Source of the DNA: Thermoanaerobaculia bacterium
Lineage (GTDB): Bacteria > Acidobacteriota > Thermoanaerobaculia > Multivoradales > J023
Length of the DNA: 64,000 nt
Direction: 5' to 3'
Assembly: GCA_028066595.1 (NCBI GenBank)
Contig: JALCBJ010000006.1
Coordinates: 27,685 to 91,684 of the forward strand
The position numbers and the translations under genes are program-made. Of the stretch, positions 16,641-25,065 are shown in pieces (within the stretch, counting starts at the first letter, position 1; each line of letters opens with the position of its first letter). The notes under the pieces are model-generated. The model was not told the DNA's origin, searched no databases, and was given only the letters and a program-made list of their open reading frames with translations.

Positions 16641-17138
16641 ATGTCGAGGCGTTCGAGTCCACTCCAGCGAGAGATCGGCCAGTCCAAGCCGTTCGCAACG
16701 TCCCGGCAGGAGGCCACCCTGGCCTTGCTGCGTACCGCGGACGTGGTCCGCCGCAGACTGTCGGACTTCTTCGAAGGCCACGGGTTGACCACCCAGCAAT
16801 ACAACGTCTTGCGCATCCTGCGCGGGGCAGGCGAGTCCGGCCTGCCCACACTGTCCATCGGAGAACGGATGCTGGAACGCACTCCGGGTGTCACCCGCCT
16901 GGTCGACCGTCTCGTGGAGAAGGGCTGGGTGTACCGCGAACGATCGCCGAACGATCGCCGCCAGGTGTTCTGCTTTCTCAGCGAGAGTGGCCTCGAGCTT
17001 CTGTCGCGGCTGGACGAGCCCGTCCTCCGCCTCGACGAGACGTCGCTCGGTGGGCTGAGCTGCGGCGACGAAGAGCAACTCCTTCGCCTTCTCGACAGGA
17101 TCCGCGATCCGTCGACAGGCAAGGAACCAGGTTCCTAG
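16641..17138 (+). CDS. MarR family transcriptional regulator
   Basis: A 165-residue winged-helix protein beginning MSRRSSPLQREIGQ. The MarR core is visible as LTTQQYNVLRILRGAGESGLPTLSIGERMLERTPGVTRLVDRLVEKGWVYRERSPNDRRQVFCFLSESG, with the D-R-R wing. The start was placed at 16641, eight bases after a TACAGT -10 box and without a Shine-Dalgarno; a TTG at 16605 in frame is part of the promoter palindrome and is less likely. It is followed after seven bases by a SnoaL-like gene. It probably autoregulates through the palindrome; its ligand is unknown. Confidence 0.9.
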   Translation: MSRRSSPLQREIGQSKPFATSRQEATLALLRTADVVRRRLSDFFEGHGLTTQQYNVLRILRGAGESGLPTLSIGERMLERTPGVTRLVDRLVEKGWVYRERSPNDRRQVFCFLSESGLELLSRLDEPVLRLDETSLGGLSCGDEEQLLRLLDRIRDPSTGKEPGS

Positions 17139-17145
17139 CCAGATC

Positions 17146-17502
17146 ATGGACGTATACGACCATGCCGCTCTCGATCGAGAGCTCAACCAAGCCATCTGCC
17201 GGGGCAAGACTTCGGAGGCGTTCGAGCGCTTCTATTCCGACGATGTCGTGATGGAAGAACCTGGGGGTGAGGTCACCGAGGGCAAGGCAGCCAATCGGAC
17301 CCGCGAACAGGAGCTCGCCAGGAAGGTGCGCGAAGTCCATGCGGAGCTCGGGCCCCATGCAGTGAACGGAGACGTCTCGCTCTCGCAATGGACGATGGCG
17401 GTGACCTATCTCGACGGCCGGCACCGACGAATCGAGCAGGTTGCGGTAAGGCTTTGGAAAGACGGGATGGTGGCCCGAGAGCGCTTTTTCTACGAGGGTT
17501 GA
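17146..17502 (+). CDS. SnoaL-like (NTF2-fold) protein
   Basis: A 118-residue protein with the short NTF2/SnoaL pattern: an N-terminal helix, FERFYSDDVVMEEPGGEVTEGKAANR, then beta strands VTYLDGRHRRIEQVAVRLWKDGMVARERFFYEG. Such proteins form cone-shaped barrels that bind or convert small hydrophobic ligands; many are unassigned. It starts seven bases after marR and is most likely co-transcribed, so it may be part of the MarR response. No catalytic pair can be assigned with confidence. Confidence 0.75.
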   Translation: MDVYDHAALDRELNQAICRGKTSEAFERFYSDDVVMEEPGGEVTEGKAANRTREQELARKVREVHAELGPHAVNGDVSLSQWTMAVTYLDGRHRRIEQVAVRLWKDGMVARERFFYEG

Positions 17503-17641
17503 GGGAGTCGGATAGCCACGGCTGCGTGCTATGCTGCAGGACTCCGCGTGAGATCGACCGGTCCTATCCGCCGGCCTCGCGCCCGTCGCGTCCGGCCGCT
17601 GACATCAAGGATCTTCCCCCGAGATCAGGACCTCGATCGCC

Positions 17642-17986
17642 ATGTCCGACCAGCGCCTCTACAAGGTCGTCTTCTTCAGCCAGGGGCAGATCTACGAGAT
17701 GTACGCTCGGCAGGTTTCCCAAGGCGGGCTCTACGGCTTCGTCGAAGTCGAGGACCTGGTATTCGGGGAGCGTAGCAAGGTGGTGGTCGACCCGTCGGAG
17801 GAACGCCTGAAACGAGAATTCGAAGGCGTCCGGCGTTTCTTCCTGCCCATGCACACGATCCTTCGCATCGACGAGGTGGAGAAAGAGGGCACGAGTCGGA
17901 TCACCGAGGACAAGAATCAGAGCGACGGCAACGTCGCCACTTTCCCAGTGCCGCTCTACACGCCCAGCGGCTCCGATCGGTCCTGA
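17642..17986 (+). CDS. DUF1820 family protein
   Basis: A 114-residue soluble protein beginning MSDQRLYKVVFFSQGQIYEMYARQVSQGG, then LYGFVEVEDLVFGE and ERLKREFEGVRRFFLPMHTILRIDEVEKEG, which is the DUF1820 signature. The family is well conserved in Proteobacteria and has no established function. The gene ends 11 bases before the histidine kinase gene and is probably co-transcribed with it. The C-terminal tail (about 90-114) is polar and likely disordered. Confidence 0.85.
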   Translation: MSDQRLYKVVFFSQGQIYEMYARQVSQGGLYGFVEVEDLVFGERSKVVVDPSEERLKREFEGVRRFFLPMHTILRIDEVEKEGTSRITEDKNQSDGNVATFPVPLYTPSGSDRS

Positions 17987-17997
17987 ACCGGGGAGCG

Positions 17998-20745
17998 ATG
18001 GCTTCCGAACGCGGCGCCCGTCTCGAACGCTGGCTCACGCCGCGACGAGCCGGAGTCCTGGCTCCGCTGGCTGTGTTCCTTCTTTTCAGCGGCCTCGTTC
18101 TGGCGTTCTCGGTCTCTCAGAAGAAGGCCCACATCCGCCAGGTCGACGTCCGCACCGAGACGGTCGCCGATCAGCTCGTGGATCGTTTGCCGGAAGTGGT
18201 GGAGCAACGGCTCGATCTGGCGCGGGCTCTGCGCGAGCAGTGGCAGCAGCCCGACCACAGTCTGGAGAATCTGCAGGACGTCGCTCTTCTGCTGCAACAG
18301 CAGAGCCCCGGCCTCCTCGCGATCAACTGGATCGATCGAGACGGGCTGATCCAATGGGTGGCCCCATACGCTGACAACGAGGACGCCCTGGGCAAGAACG
18401 TCGGCGACAATCCCCAAGCCGGTCCATTCTTCCGTCAGGCGCGCGAGGAACGCACCGATCGCATCTCGGCACCGCTCAAGCTCTACCAAGGTGGTTGGGG
18501 ATTCGTCGCCTATCTGCCGACCATCCGCGAGGGGGAGCTGGCGGGCTTTATCAATGCCGTCTTTCGCTTCGGCAACCTCTTCGACTACGCCGTTCCCGAA
18601 GAGGTACGCACCCAATACGGCCTACAGGTTTTCTACGACGGTGAGTTGATCTACGACAGCTGGCGCGAGGGTGCCCAACGTACCGCAGAACGGGCCGTGG
18701 AACGCGACCTTGCCTCGCAGGGCAACGAATTCGTCCTGCGCCTCCTGCCCCATGAGGATACGGTCCGCATGGAGCCGACCAAGATCTGGTCTCCTCTGAT
18801 CTTCGGCCTCCTGTTGGCTCTGATCTTGGCGCTCCTCATCCGCGCCCTGGTGGTCAGCGGAACCAGGTTGCGACAGCAACAGCAACTGATGGACCGCATC
18901 TTTTCGGAGCTGCCGGTGTCGGCGCTGCGCATTGCAGAGGACGGCACGATCGAACAGTCCATCGGTGCGGGCGCCGAACGCCTGGGATTCATCGACGAAC
19001 ACCACGAGAGCGGCACTCTCGACTCCGTGCCCGTGATCGCTCGCTACCTAAGCCGGGCCCTGGAAGGTGAATCCGTGGAGTTCGAGCTCGACGGACGCTG
19101 GCGTGGCGAGCCATGGACCTATCAGTTCTTCTTCTTCCCCGACGAGATCCGGGGCCAGGGCATCGTGGCCTTCGCCATGGACATTTCGGACCGCAAGCGC
19201 GCGGAAGAAGCCCTCCGGCGGAGCGAGGAACAGTACCGCCGTTTCTTCCAGGAGGCTCCATTCGCATACTTCGTGGTCGACCCCGAAGGGAAGATCGAGC
19301 TGGCCAATCCGCGGGCCATGGAGCTTTCCGGCTATACGCTGGGGGAGCTGGCGGGCCGCTCCGTGCTGGACCTCTATGCGCCCGGTAGTCAGGGCCGAAC
19401 TCGCGCCGCCGAGCTGTTCGACCGTATGCTCCTGGGAGAGGAGATTCGCAATCTCGAGGTCAAGCTACAGCGGGCGGACCGCTCAGTGCTCTGGGGTAGC
19501 CTTTCGATCCAGGCCATCCGAAACGCCCACGCCCAGCTCACCGGCTGCCGCTACCTGCTGGTGGACATCACGCAGCGCAAGGAGCTCGAAGAGCGCTTTC
19601 GCCAGTCGCAGAAGATGGAAGCGGTCGGTCGCTTGGCCGGCGGCATCGCGCACGACTTCAACAACTTGCTCACTGCGATCATGGGCTATGCCCGTCTGGC
19701 CGTGAGCCGCGCGGACCTCGACCAGGCCATCCGCAGCGACCTCTCGGAGATCCAGAAGGCGGGGCAGAGAGCTGCCTCTTTGGTGTCCCAACTGCTCACT
19801 TTCTCGCGCCGTCAGATCACCGAGAGCAAGGTCTTCGACTTGAACCACCTGGTCCGGGAAATGGACCCCATGCTTCGCCGCCTTGTGCGGGAGGAAGTCG
19901 AGATCTTCAGCAAGCTGAGCGTCGGCCTGCCCAACGTGCGAATGGATCCAGGACAGATGGAGCAAGTAGTGATGAACTTGGTGGTCAACGGCCAGGAAGC
20001 CATCGAGCGTACCGGTATCGTGACCTTGGAGACCGACGTCTTCGAGCCTTCGGCCTCTGACCGAGAGCGGGCTCAGGGCGACGTGCTGCGAGCGGATCGA
20101 TACGTACGGCTGCAGGTGTCGGACAATGGCTCGGGCATGAGCGAGGAGGTCATGGACCACGTCTTCGAGCCTTTCTTCACCACCAAACGCGACGGTGCCG
20201 GTACCGGTCTCGGCCTGGCCACGGTGTATGGCATCGTCGAACAGGCCGGCGGTGCCATTCTGGTGGACAGTGAGCCCGGCGAAGGCACCACCCTGTCGAT
20301 CCTTCTGCCTTGTGTCGAGGAAGAGTTGACCCGCGAGTCGGTGCCTGCACCCGGAGAACTGCCTCGAGGAGCCGAAACCGTTCTGCTGGTGGAAGACGAA
20401 GACACGGTTCGCAACTTGGCCCAGGAGATGCTCCAAAGTCTCGGCTACGCGGTGATTACCGCCGAAGATGGTGTCGCAGCTTTGGAAACCATCCAAGGGC
20501 GAGAGGAGCAGATCGACCTGCTGCTCACAGACGTAGTGATGCCTCGGATGGGTGGTGAACGCCTCTACGACGAGATGGCCCGCCTTCGCCCCGGCCTACC
20601 GGTCCTCTACAGCTCCGGCTACACGGAGAGTACTGTGATCCACCACGGCGTGCGTGATGGCGGCGTTCCGTTCATGCACAAGCCCTATACCCTCGACGAA
20701 ATGGCACACGCAGTGCGCAAGGTTCTGGACAGCCGGGGATCATGA
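17998..20745 (+). CDS. Membrane-bound hybrid histidine kinase (CHASE-PAS-PAS-HisKA-HATPase-REC)
   Basis: A 915-residue kinase. Two membrane helices (19-39 and 264-287) bracket a periplasmic CHASE-type sensor ([25 protein letters not shown]). Two PAS regions follow (about 295-400 and 410-530), then HisKA with phospho-His H552 in [21 protein letters not shown], a HATPase with [19 protein letters not shown] and [13 protein letters not shown], and a receiver with phosphoacceptor D845. The receiver may act as a phosphate relay to another response regulator. A GGGGAG site lies just before the ATG. The ligand is unknown; CHASE domains often bind small molecules outside the cytoplasm. Confidence 0.93.
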   Translation: MASERGARLERWLTPRRAGVLAPLAVFLLFSGLVLAFSVSQKKAHIRQVDVRTETVADQLVDRLPEVVEQRLDLARALREQWQQPDHSLENLQDVALLLQQQSPGLLAINWIDRDGLIQWVAPYADNEDALGKNVGDNPQAGPFFRQAREERTDRISAPLKLYQGGWGFVAYLPTIREGELAGFINAVFRFGNLFDYAVPEEVRTQYGLQVFYDGELIYDSWREGAQRTAERAVERDLASQGNEFVLRLLPHEDTVRMEPTKIWSPLIFGLLLALILALLIRALVVSGTRLRQQQQLMDRIFSELPVSALRIAEDGTIEQSIGAGAERLGFIDEHHESGTLDSVPVIARYLSRALEGESVEFELDGRWRGEPWTYQFFFFPDEIRGQGIVAFAMDISDRKRAEEALRRSEEQYRRFFQEAPFAYFVVDPEGKIELANPRAMELSGYTLGELAGRSVLDLYAPGSQGRTRAAELFDRMLLGEEIRNLEVKLQRADRSVLWGSLSIQAIRNAHAQLTGCRYLLVDITQRKELEERFRQSQKMEAVGRLAGGIAHDFNNLLTAIMGYARLAVSRADLDQAIRSDLSEIQKAGQRAASLVSQLLTFSRRQITESKVFDLNHLVREMDPMLRRLVREEVEIFSKLSVGLPNVRMDPGQMEQVVMNLVVNGQEAIERTGIVTLETDVFEPSASDRERAQGDVLRADRYVRLQVSDNGSGMSEEVMDHVFEPFFTTKRDGAGTGLGLATVYGIVEQAGGAILVDSEPGEGTTLSILLPCVEEELTRESVPAPGELPRGAETVLLVEDEDTVRNLAQEMLQSLGYAVITAEDGVAALETIQGREEQIDLLLTDVVMPRMGGERLYDEMARLRPGLPVLYSSGYTESTVIHHGVRDGGVPFMHKPYTLDEMAHAVRKVLDSRGS

Positions 20746-20841
20746 CCCGAGGAAGGTGCCTTTGACCTGCCGCGTCCATGAACGGAAGTGGGTCTAGTAG
20801 TGCTTGGGCCCCTCCGGCCTCTCAGTTTCGCACCCAAAGAC

Positions 20842-20856
20842 AAGACTCCCGGTCTT
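20842..20856 (-). terminator. Possible weak terminator after the accessory operon
   Basis: On the minus strand AAGAC (20856-20852) and GTCTT (20846-20842) form a short stem with a CGGGA loop, followed by GTCTTTGGG. It lies about 75 nt beyond the last gene of the minus-strand accessory trio. The stem is only 5 bp, so this is tentative. The rest of 20746-20928 shows nothing recognisable. Confidence 0.3.
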
Positions 20857-20928
20857 AGGTTTGGACTCCCTTGGACCTAGTCGGCAACATGGTGGATGGC
20901 GGCTGGCCAGCCGAGGCTACGGGTGTTA

Positions 20929-21366
20929 CTACTCTGCTGGTTGACAAAACGTATGACCACGCCAGCGCGGCGGAGCTTCAAGAATGGTTGCTGCTTGAGC
21001 CATTCCAGCCAGTGCTGGCTTAGGCTTCTTCCCGACAATCTCCCCATGCGCTACTTCATCTTCTTCAGGAACCATAGCAACCGCTTGCTTGTACTTCCGA
21101 GGAACCGAGGCCCGCAACGAGGCGACTCCGTGTTCGGGCCAGCCGCTCAAGTAGGAGGCTGGAGTGTACCCTTCAGCTTCGGGATGAGTCGTGACGCAAA
21201 CTGAGCAGGAAACATGGGGCCGATTGTTTCCGAATGCCTGACTGGTCAGCCGATGGCAACTCCTGTTCTTATCGTAGATGACCCATGTCGGATGGATTCG
21301 GCGCCAGAGCGGTGCGGTGTCTGGAATGGAAGCGTCGTCGGGGAGTTCGTCTCCGGGGAGGACCAT
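20929..21366 (-). CDS. Conserved hypothetical protein (accessory trio, third gene)
   Basis: A 145-residue soluble protein. The layout LWRRIHPTWVIYDKNRSCHRLTSQAF, then VSCSVCVTTHP, and later VAMVPEEDEVAHGEIVGKKPKPALAGMAQAATIL resembles a widespread uncharacterised family in which a 'WRRI.P.W...D' start is followed by SSQAF and a C-terminal HA.V.GKK motif; that resemblance is from memory. No catalytic motif is identifiable. The gene starts three bases after the stop of the preceding gene, so it belongs to the same operon. Base composition is lower in GC than the core genes around it. Confidence 0.65.
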   Translation of the reverse strand: MVLPGDELPDDASIPDTAPLWRRIHPTWVIYDKNRSCHRLTSQAFGNNRPHVSCSVCVTTHPEAEGYTPASYLSGWPEHGVASLRASVPRKYKQAVAMVPEEDEVAHGEIVGKKPKPALAGMAQAATILEAPPRWRGHTFCQPAE

Positions 21367-21369
21367 TCT

Positions 21370-21807
21370 CTAGTGAAGGCGCTGAATCCAGTTGTGAAGA
21401 ACCTGCCAGTCCGACTTCAGCGTTTGGTCATTCATCGTCCCTGTGTTCGCATCGCAGAGATACGCACCAATCCGGATCGGAGAGTTGATCTCGATCTCAA
21501 GATCAACCTGGTTGCAGTGCCATTCAACCTGGAACCCGCCCACACACGTAGGGACGACTTCAGGCTCGGGAGTCTCGGGTGTCGCGATTCGGTAGATCAA
21601 GTCTAGTACCGAAAGGGCGAGTTCAGGAGCCGGAACTGGGGCGCCGTAGGAGTCCCATCCCTCTGGAAGCGCTAGAAGTTGAGCGAGCTTCACTTCAAAT
21701 CGCCGCAGCCATTCGGGATCCTGCGAGCTGGTCAGCAGTGCTGTCCCCTCGGCGCCCAAGGCGGCGCCAACCGGGGCATCAGAATCTGAGAGGTATTGAT
21801 CAGGCAT
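21370..21807 (-). CDS. Hypothetical protein (accessory trio, middle gene)
   Basis: A 145-residue acidic protein beginning MPDQYLSDSD. Its centre reads LLALPEGWDSYGAPVPAPELALSVLDLIYRIATPETPEPEVVPTCVGGFQVEWH, a GWDSYGA...P...GG.Q.EWH pattern that I have seen in small proteins of unknown function next to TIGR04255 genes, but no function is known to me. The start overlaps the end of the TIGR04255 gene by eight bases and the next gene follows after three, so the three are one transcript. It has no signal peptide or membrane segment. Confidence 0.65.
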   Translation of the reverse strand: MPDQYLSDSDAPVGAALGAEGTALLTSSQDPEWLRRFEVKLAQLLALPEGWDSYGAPVPAPELALSVLDLIYRIATPETPEPEVVPTCVGGFQVEWHCNQVDLEIEINSPIRIGAYLCDANTGTMNDQTLKSDWQVLHNWIQRLH

Positions 21808-22648
21808 CGGTTCTCCCCCAAACTCGGTGCATTTCAGGACTTGTCAGGTCAACGAATCCCCGCACGATCCACTCCCTAGCCAGTTCGAAGAATTCCTGGG
21901 CGGACTCCGGCGTGCTTTCCACAGGAGTCCCACGGGCGATCATTTTCAAGCCTAGCAATGGAGACTGCGTTCCTATCACGTGCAGTGGTTCTAGCTCAGC
22001 GTGAAGGCGACCGATCGGGACTCCATTACCGTCGGTCATCACAAAGCGAGCACGTGCCTCGACGTTCTCCGGATCTCTAAGCCATTGGAGATTTGGCACT
22101 TCAGCAAACGGAACCGCGTTGCCGGCTTGAGAGAACGTATCCCAGACACCTTCAGCCGGGTGGATGTGGTTCACATAGACGACTTCGCACTGGTTGATTG
22201 GTGTGAGGGCTACCTCGTTGCGTTCCAGATGGCTCCGCAGCGTCTCTAGATGTTCAAGGAACCGCTCTACTACCCATTCGAATCGCGGATAGGCGCCGCC
22301 GCTATCTGTCCTCTTCCAGTTGAAGTGAAATCGATCACGCTGAAGTTGCAGAAGCTGATCCTCAGTTTCTGACAAGAGCCAAGCCCGCATTGGCACCTGC
22401 TCATTGACCAACAACCGGAGCTGAGGTTGTCCTGGTGCGACACCGAACCTCTCGAAGGAAGGTTGGAGCGCGGGTTTCGGCTGTAACACCGGGAACCGCT
22501 CCCGGAATGCACAGCCCCAAATGTCGCCAAGGTGCAGCGAGTTTAGCGGAAGCGGATCGAACTGGAAGCCGACAGCTACCTCGACGAGAGGTGGCCGTTC
22601 GAAGTCCGGCAGTGGAACCATCTGCGCGTTTGTCGGCCGGCGACTCAT
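21800..22648 (-). CDS. TIGR04255 family protein
   Basis: A 282-residue protein. The N-terminal FERPPLVEVAVGFQFDPLPLNSLHLGDIWGCAFRERFP is the hallmark of TIGR04255, a sporadically distributed family of unknown function. The middle has RDRFHFNWKR and YPRFEWVVERFLEHL, and the end LAREWIVRGFVDLTSPEMHRVWGR, also typical. It is the first gene of a three-gene minus-strand operon. Scattered distribution and lower GC fit horizontal transfer. The family may act in host-versus-mobile-element conflict or in protein assembly, but this is speculation. Confidence 0.85.
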   Translation of the reverse strand: MSRRPTNAQMVPLPDFERPPLVEVAVGFQFDPLPLNSLHLGDIWGCAFRERFPVLQPKPALQPSFERFGVAPGQPQLRLLVNEQVPMRAWLLSETEDQLLQLQRDRFHFNWKRTDSGGAYPRFEWVVERFLEHLETLRSHLERNEVALTPINQCEVVYVNHIHPAEGVWDTFSQAGNAVPFAEVPNLQWLRDPENVEARARFVMTDGNGVPIGRLHAELEPLHVIGTQSPLLGLKMIARGTPVESTPESAQEFFELAREWIVRGFVDLTSPEMHRVWGRTDA

Positions 22649-22867
22649 ACTCGCCTTATGGACAGCCAGTTCCCGGTTGCCACGTCATAAATGTTCGCCA
22701 TGCTAGTTACGTAGGTGGTTCAGGTGGCGCAATCGAGGAAGTGCGGCTAGATTCCGGCTCGCGCTCAAATCACACTAGCACAGCGACTGTTCACACCACA
22801 GTCTCACATAATTCCTTGACACCTAGTGCTTTCAGACCCAGATCCGCAAGTTACAGGATCGAGTTCA

Positions 22868-23161
22868 TCACCCCGGCATCCATCGGTGGCGCACGACTAC
22901 AAGATCGCGCCACGGTACATTCCATGATCCGCTCCATCGCCGGATGCTGATGCCCGCGGCCATGGCTCCAGGCAGAAAAGCATGCTCCTTCGGGATGCAC
23001 ATCGCGCCGAAGAAGATGAGACCGATTACCAGAAACCCTGCCGCACTTTCCGAATCTGTGGCGTTGGTCTCCGTCACTGCCTTTCCGGCGAACCACGGCA
23101 CACGTATAGCTGCAGTGGCAGACGACTGTTCTGAGGAGTAGATAGTGCTCAAGCACCACAC
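22868..23161 (-). CDS. Possible small membrane protein
   Basis: A 97-residue frame from a GTG at 23161 contains one hydrophobic stretch, SAAGFLVIGLIFFGAMCI, followed by a basic region. An overlapping frame (23159-22851) lacks such a pattern. There is no clear Shine-Dalgarno and no recognised family. It could be a real accessory gene or chance; the sequence lies between the accessory trio and the his-trp promoter. Apart from this, 22649-23191 shows no gene. Confidence 0.3.
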   Translation of the reverse strand: MWCLSTIYSSEQSSATAAIRVPWFAGKAVTETNATDSESAAGFLVIGLIFFGAMCIPKEHAFLPGAMAAGISIRRWSGSWNVPWRDLVVVRHRWMPG

Positions 23162-23191
23162 AGTTCTACGACACCCCCGCGGAGGGACTTC

Positions 23192-23220
23192 TTGACAGCG
23201 TAGAGACCACCTGCTTTAAT
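23192..23220 (+). promoter_or_regulatory. Sigma-70-type promoter of the aroDE-his-trp operon
   Basis: A perfect TTGACA (23192-23197) is followed after exactly 17 bases by TTTAAT (23215-23220), a five-of-six match to TATAAT. It is the best-matching promoter in the window. The expected transcription start near 23227 gives a leader RNA of about 325 nt before aroDE, long enough for the leader peptide and alternative hairpins found there. Confidence 0.8.
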
Positions 23221-23299
23221 GCCGTCGCTATTCGACCGGCGCAACCTCGCCCATCGACACCAAGCCTCGAACAAGGCCTCTAGACCCGCACTAGCCATC

Positions 23300-23359
23300 A
23301 TGCCGACTCGCACCCAGACTTCCCATTCCTGGTGGCACGGCGTGCATCACGGCGTCTAA
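23300..23359 (+). CDS. Candidate his-trp operon leader peptide (4 His, 2 Trp)
   Basis: ATG at 23300 opens a 19-residue peptide, MPTRTQTSHSWWHGVHHGV, ending with TAA (23357-23359). Residues 9-17 carry His9, Trp11, Trp12, His13, His16 and His17, i.e. six codons for exactly the two amino acids whose biosynthesis genes follow. His and Trp are rare in proteins, so this cluster is very unlikely by chance at this position. Ribosome stalling here when His-tRNA or Trp-tRNA runs short would change folding of the RNA just after the stop codon. The ribosome site is weak, with no clear Shine-Dalgarno. No His/Trp leader of this mixed kind is known to me. Confidence 0.75.
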   Translation: MPTRTQTSHSWWHGVHHGV

Positions 23360-23395
23360 AAGCTGGGTGCGTCCCGGCTGCTGTGAGACCGGGAC
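23309..23395 (+). promoter_or_regulatory. Candidate attenuator: mutually exclusive RNA hairpins
   Basis: Four segments can pair in two exclusive ways. Segment 1, CGCACCCAG (23309-23317, codons 4-6 of the leader peptide), is perfectly complementary over 9 bp to segment 2, CTGGGTGCG (23363-23371), just after the stop codon. Segment 2 (AGCTGGG, 23361-23367) can instead pair with segment 3 (CCCGGCT, 23373-23379; 7 bp, one G-T). Segment 3 (GTCCCGG, 23371-23377) can also pair with segment 4 (CCGGGAC, 23389-23395; 7 bp). This is the 1:2 + 3:4 versus 2:3 logic of classical attenuators. The 3:4 hairpin lacks a following T-run, so termination may happen further down or need Rho. Confidence 0.6.
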
Positions 23396-23442
23396 GAGGA
23401 CCAAGGCGAGCCAGCCTCTTTCCGGATCTCCCTCAGCGGAGA

Positions 23443-23466
23443 CGACGAAAGGGGCTTTCGGCGTTT
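23443..23466 (+). terminator. Possible attenuator terminator in the his-trp leader
   Basis: CGACGAAAG (23443-23451) and CTTTCGGCG (23455-23463) form a stem of eight pairs with one A-G mismatch and a GGG loop, followed directly by TTT (23464-23466). The T-run is short for an intrinsic terminator. It lies 88 nt before the aroDE start and after the switching hairpins, where an attenuation terminator would be expected. Confidence 0.4.
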
Positions 23467-23553
23467 GGGCCTGCTGCATCCGGCTAGACGAACCGAAGCG
23501 TACCTTCCCCGACACCGTCACCTCTCACCAACAAACTCAGAACGAGACTCGAT

Positions 23554-25065
23554 GTGAAGCGGACATCCCTGGTCGCCACTTTGACCACGCCCCCATCGGA
23601 CGACGGAGCCGAGCTTCGCTCCCTGCCCGAGGGGACCGATTGGCTCGAGGTCCGCGCCGACCTGGTCGGGGACTTGGATCCGGCGTGGCTACGCGATCGC
23701 TGGAGTGGAGGCCTGATCTACACACTGCGGTCGAAGGCCGAGGGAGGGAAGGCAAAGGGCGGACGGGCAGCGCGCCAGCGGCGGTTGTCCGCAGCCGCCG
23801 CCGACTACGACCTCGTCGACCTGGAAGCTGAAAGGGACCGTACCGACGAGATGCTCGGCGCCATCCCCGCCGAACAGCGTCTGATCTCGTGGCACGGCCC
23901 ATCGACCCACCTCACCGGGCTCAAGGAACGTTTCGCCGGCCTGGCCAAGACACCGGCGAGGTTCTACAAGATGATCCCCTTTGCCGCGCAGAGCGGTGAC
24001 GGCATCCGAGCTCTGGCACTTCTCGACTCCGTACGGCGCGACGATTTCATCTGCTTCGCAGCCGGCGACATCGGGTCCTGGACCCGCATCCTCGCACCGC
24101 GCCTCGGTTGCCCGTTGGTGTACGGCGCATTCGGTGACGAGCCCGGCGCCCCCGGCCAGTGGACAGTCGAGAAGCTGAGCCGCGACTACGGCCTTCCCCA
24201 TCTGCCAGCCATCGACCGGGTCTGCGGCATCGTCGGCAATCCGGTCGTCCATTCCCTGTCGCCTCGGCTGCACAACGGGGCCTATCGGGAGTTGGGAGTC
24301 TCGGCGGTCTACGTGGCGCTCCACGTGGAAGCCTTCGGCGACTTCTGGCTCGAGGTCGTCGAGTCGGGTTCCATGGAGGTCTTGGGTCTACCCCTTCGTG
24401 GCCTTTCGGTCACGTCACCACACAAAGAAGTGGCACTGGCCGTTTCGGGGGCGTCGAGCCCGAGAGCCCAGCACATCGAGGCCGCCAACACGCTGGTCCG
24501 GCATGACGAGGTTTGGGAGGCCGAGTCCACGGACCCCGACGGCGTGGTGCTGGCCTTGACCAGCGCGGGCGTCGAGCTCGGCGGTCGAAAGGCCGCCGTC
24601 GTGGGCTGTGGTGGTGCCGGCAAAGCGGCTGCTTACGGTCTGCAGTTGGCGGGCGCGAAAGTGACTCTCGTCAATCGCTCGAAAGAACGGGGGAAAAAGG
24701 CGTCGATGGAACTGGCCCTACCCTACCGGCCTCTCGACGAGTTCGATCCCGCGCGCTACGACGTGATCGTCCAGGCGACGGCGCTGGGCCACCTTTCCGA
24801 CGATCCCCTGGCGTTCGACCCCGAGAGACTGGCACCCCATGCGGCCGTCCTCGACATGGTCTACGGCTCCGGTCCGACCCGCCTGCTGCAGCGGGTGGAA
24901 GAGCTGGGTCGCATCGCCGTGGAGGGCCGGGAGATGCTGCTCTATCAGGCCCTCGAGCAGTTTCGCTTGATGAACGGGTGCGAGCTCGACGAGAAGTTGG
25001 CGCGAGACCTGCTCAGCATACCGGCTCCGAGCCGCACCAAGGAAACGACGGACGGCACACCATGA
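23554..25065 (+). CDS. aroDE: Bifunctional 3-dehydroquinate dehydratase / shikimate dehydrogenase
   Basis: A 503-residue fusion for two consecutive shikimate-pathway steps. The N-terminal type I dehydroquinase (1-215) has EVRAD, catalytic His in LISWHG (H114) and Schiff-base Lys in FYKMIPFA (K139). The shikimate dehydrogenase (about 222-490) has GIVGNPVVHSLSPRLHN, LSVTSPHKE and the NADP loop GCGGAGKAAA. The order AroD-AroE is that of the plant enzyme and of some bacteria. The start is a GTG at 23554 that overlaps an out-of-frame ATGTGA start-stop (23552-23557) with no strong Shine-Dalgarno. It heads the operon and supplies chorismate precursors for tryptophan. The stop overlaps hisZ (ATGA). 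Confidence 0.92.
   Translation: MKRTSLVATLTTPPSDDGAELRSLPEGTDWLEVRADLVGDLDPAWLRDRWSGGLIYTLRSKAEGGKAKGGRAARQRRLSAAAADYDLVDLEAERDRTDEMLGAIPAEQRLISWHGPSTHLTGLKERFAGLAKTPARFYKMIPFAAQSGDGIRALALLDSVRRDDFICFAAGDIGSWTRILAPRLGCPLVYGAFGDEPGAPGQWTVEKLSRDYGLPHLPAIDRVCGIVGNPVVHSLSPRLHNGAYRELGVSAVYVALHVEAFGDFWLEVVESGSMEVLGLPLRGLSVTSPHKEVALAVSGASSPRAQHIEAANTLVRHDEVWEAESTDPDGVVLALTSAGVELGGRKAAVVGCGGAGKAAAYGLQLAGAKVTLVNRSKERGKKASMELALPYRPLDEFDPARYDVIVQATALGHLSDDPLAFDPERLAPHAAVLDMVYGSGPTRLLQRVEELGRIAVEGREMLLYQALEQFRLMNGCELDEKLARDLLSIPAPSRTKETTDGTP

Noticed and set aside
22645..22701. 18-residue ORF overlapping the TIGR04255 start
   Set aside because: It ends in an ATGA-type overlap, but has no ribosome site, no unusual composition and no structure around it, so chance is the simpler explanation.
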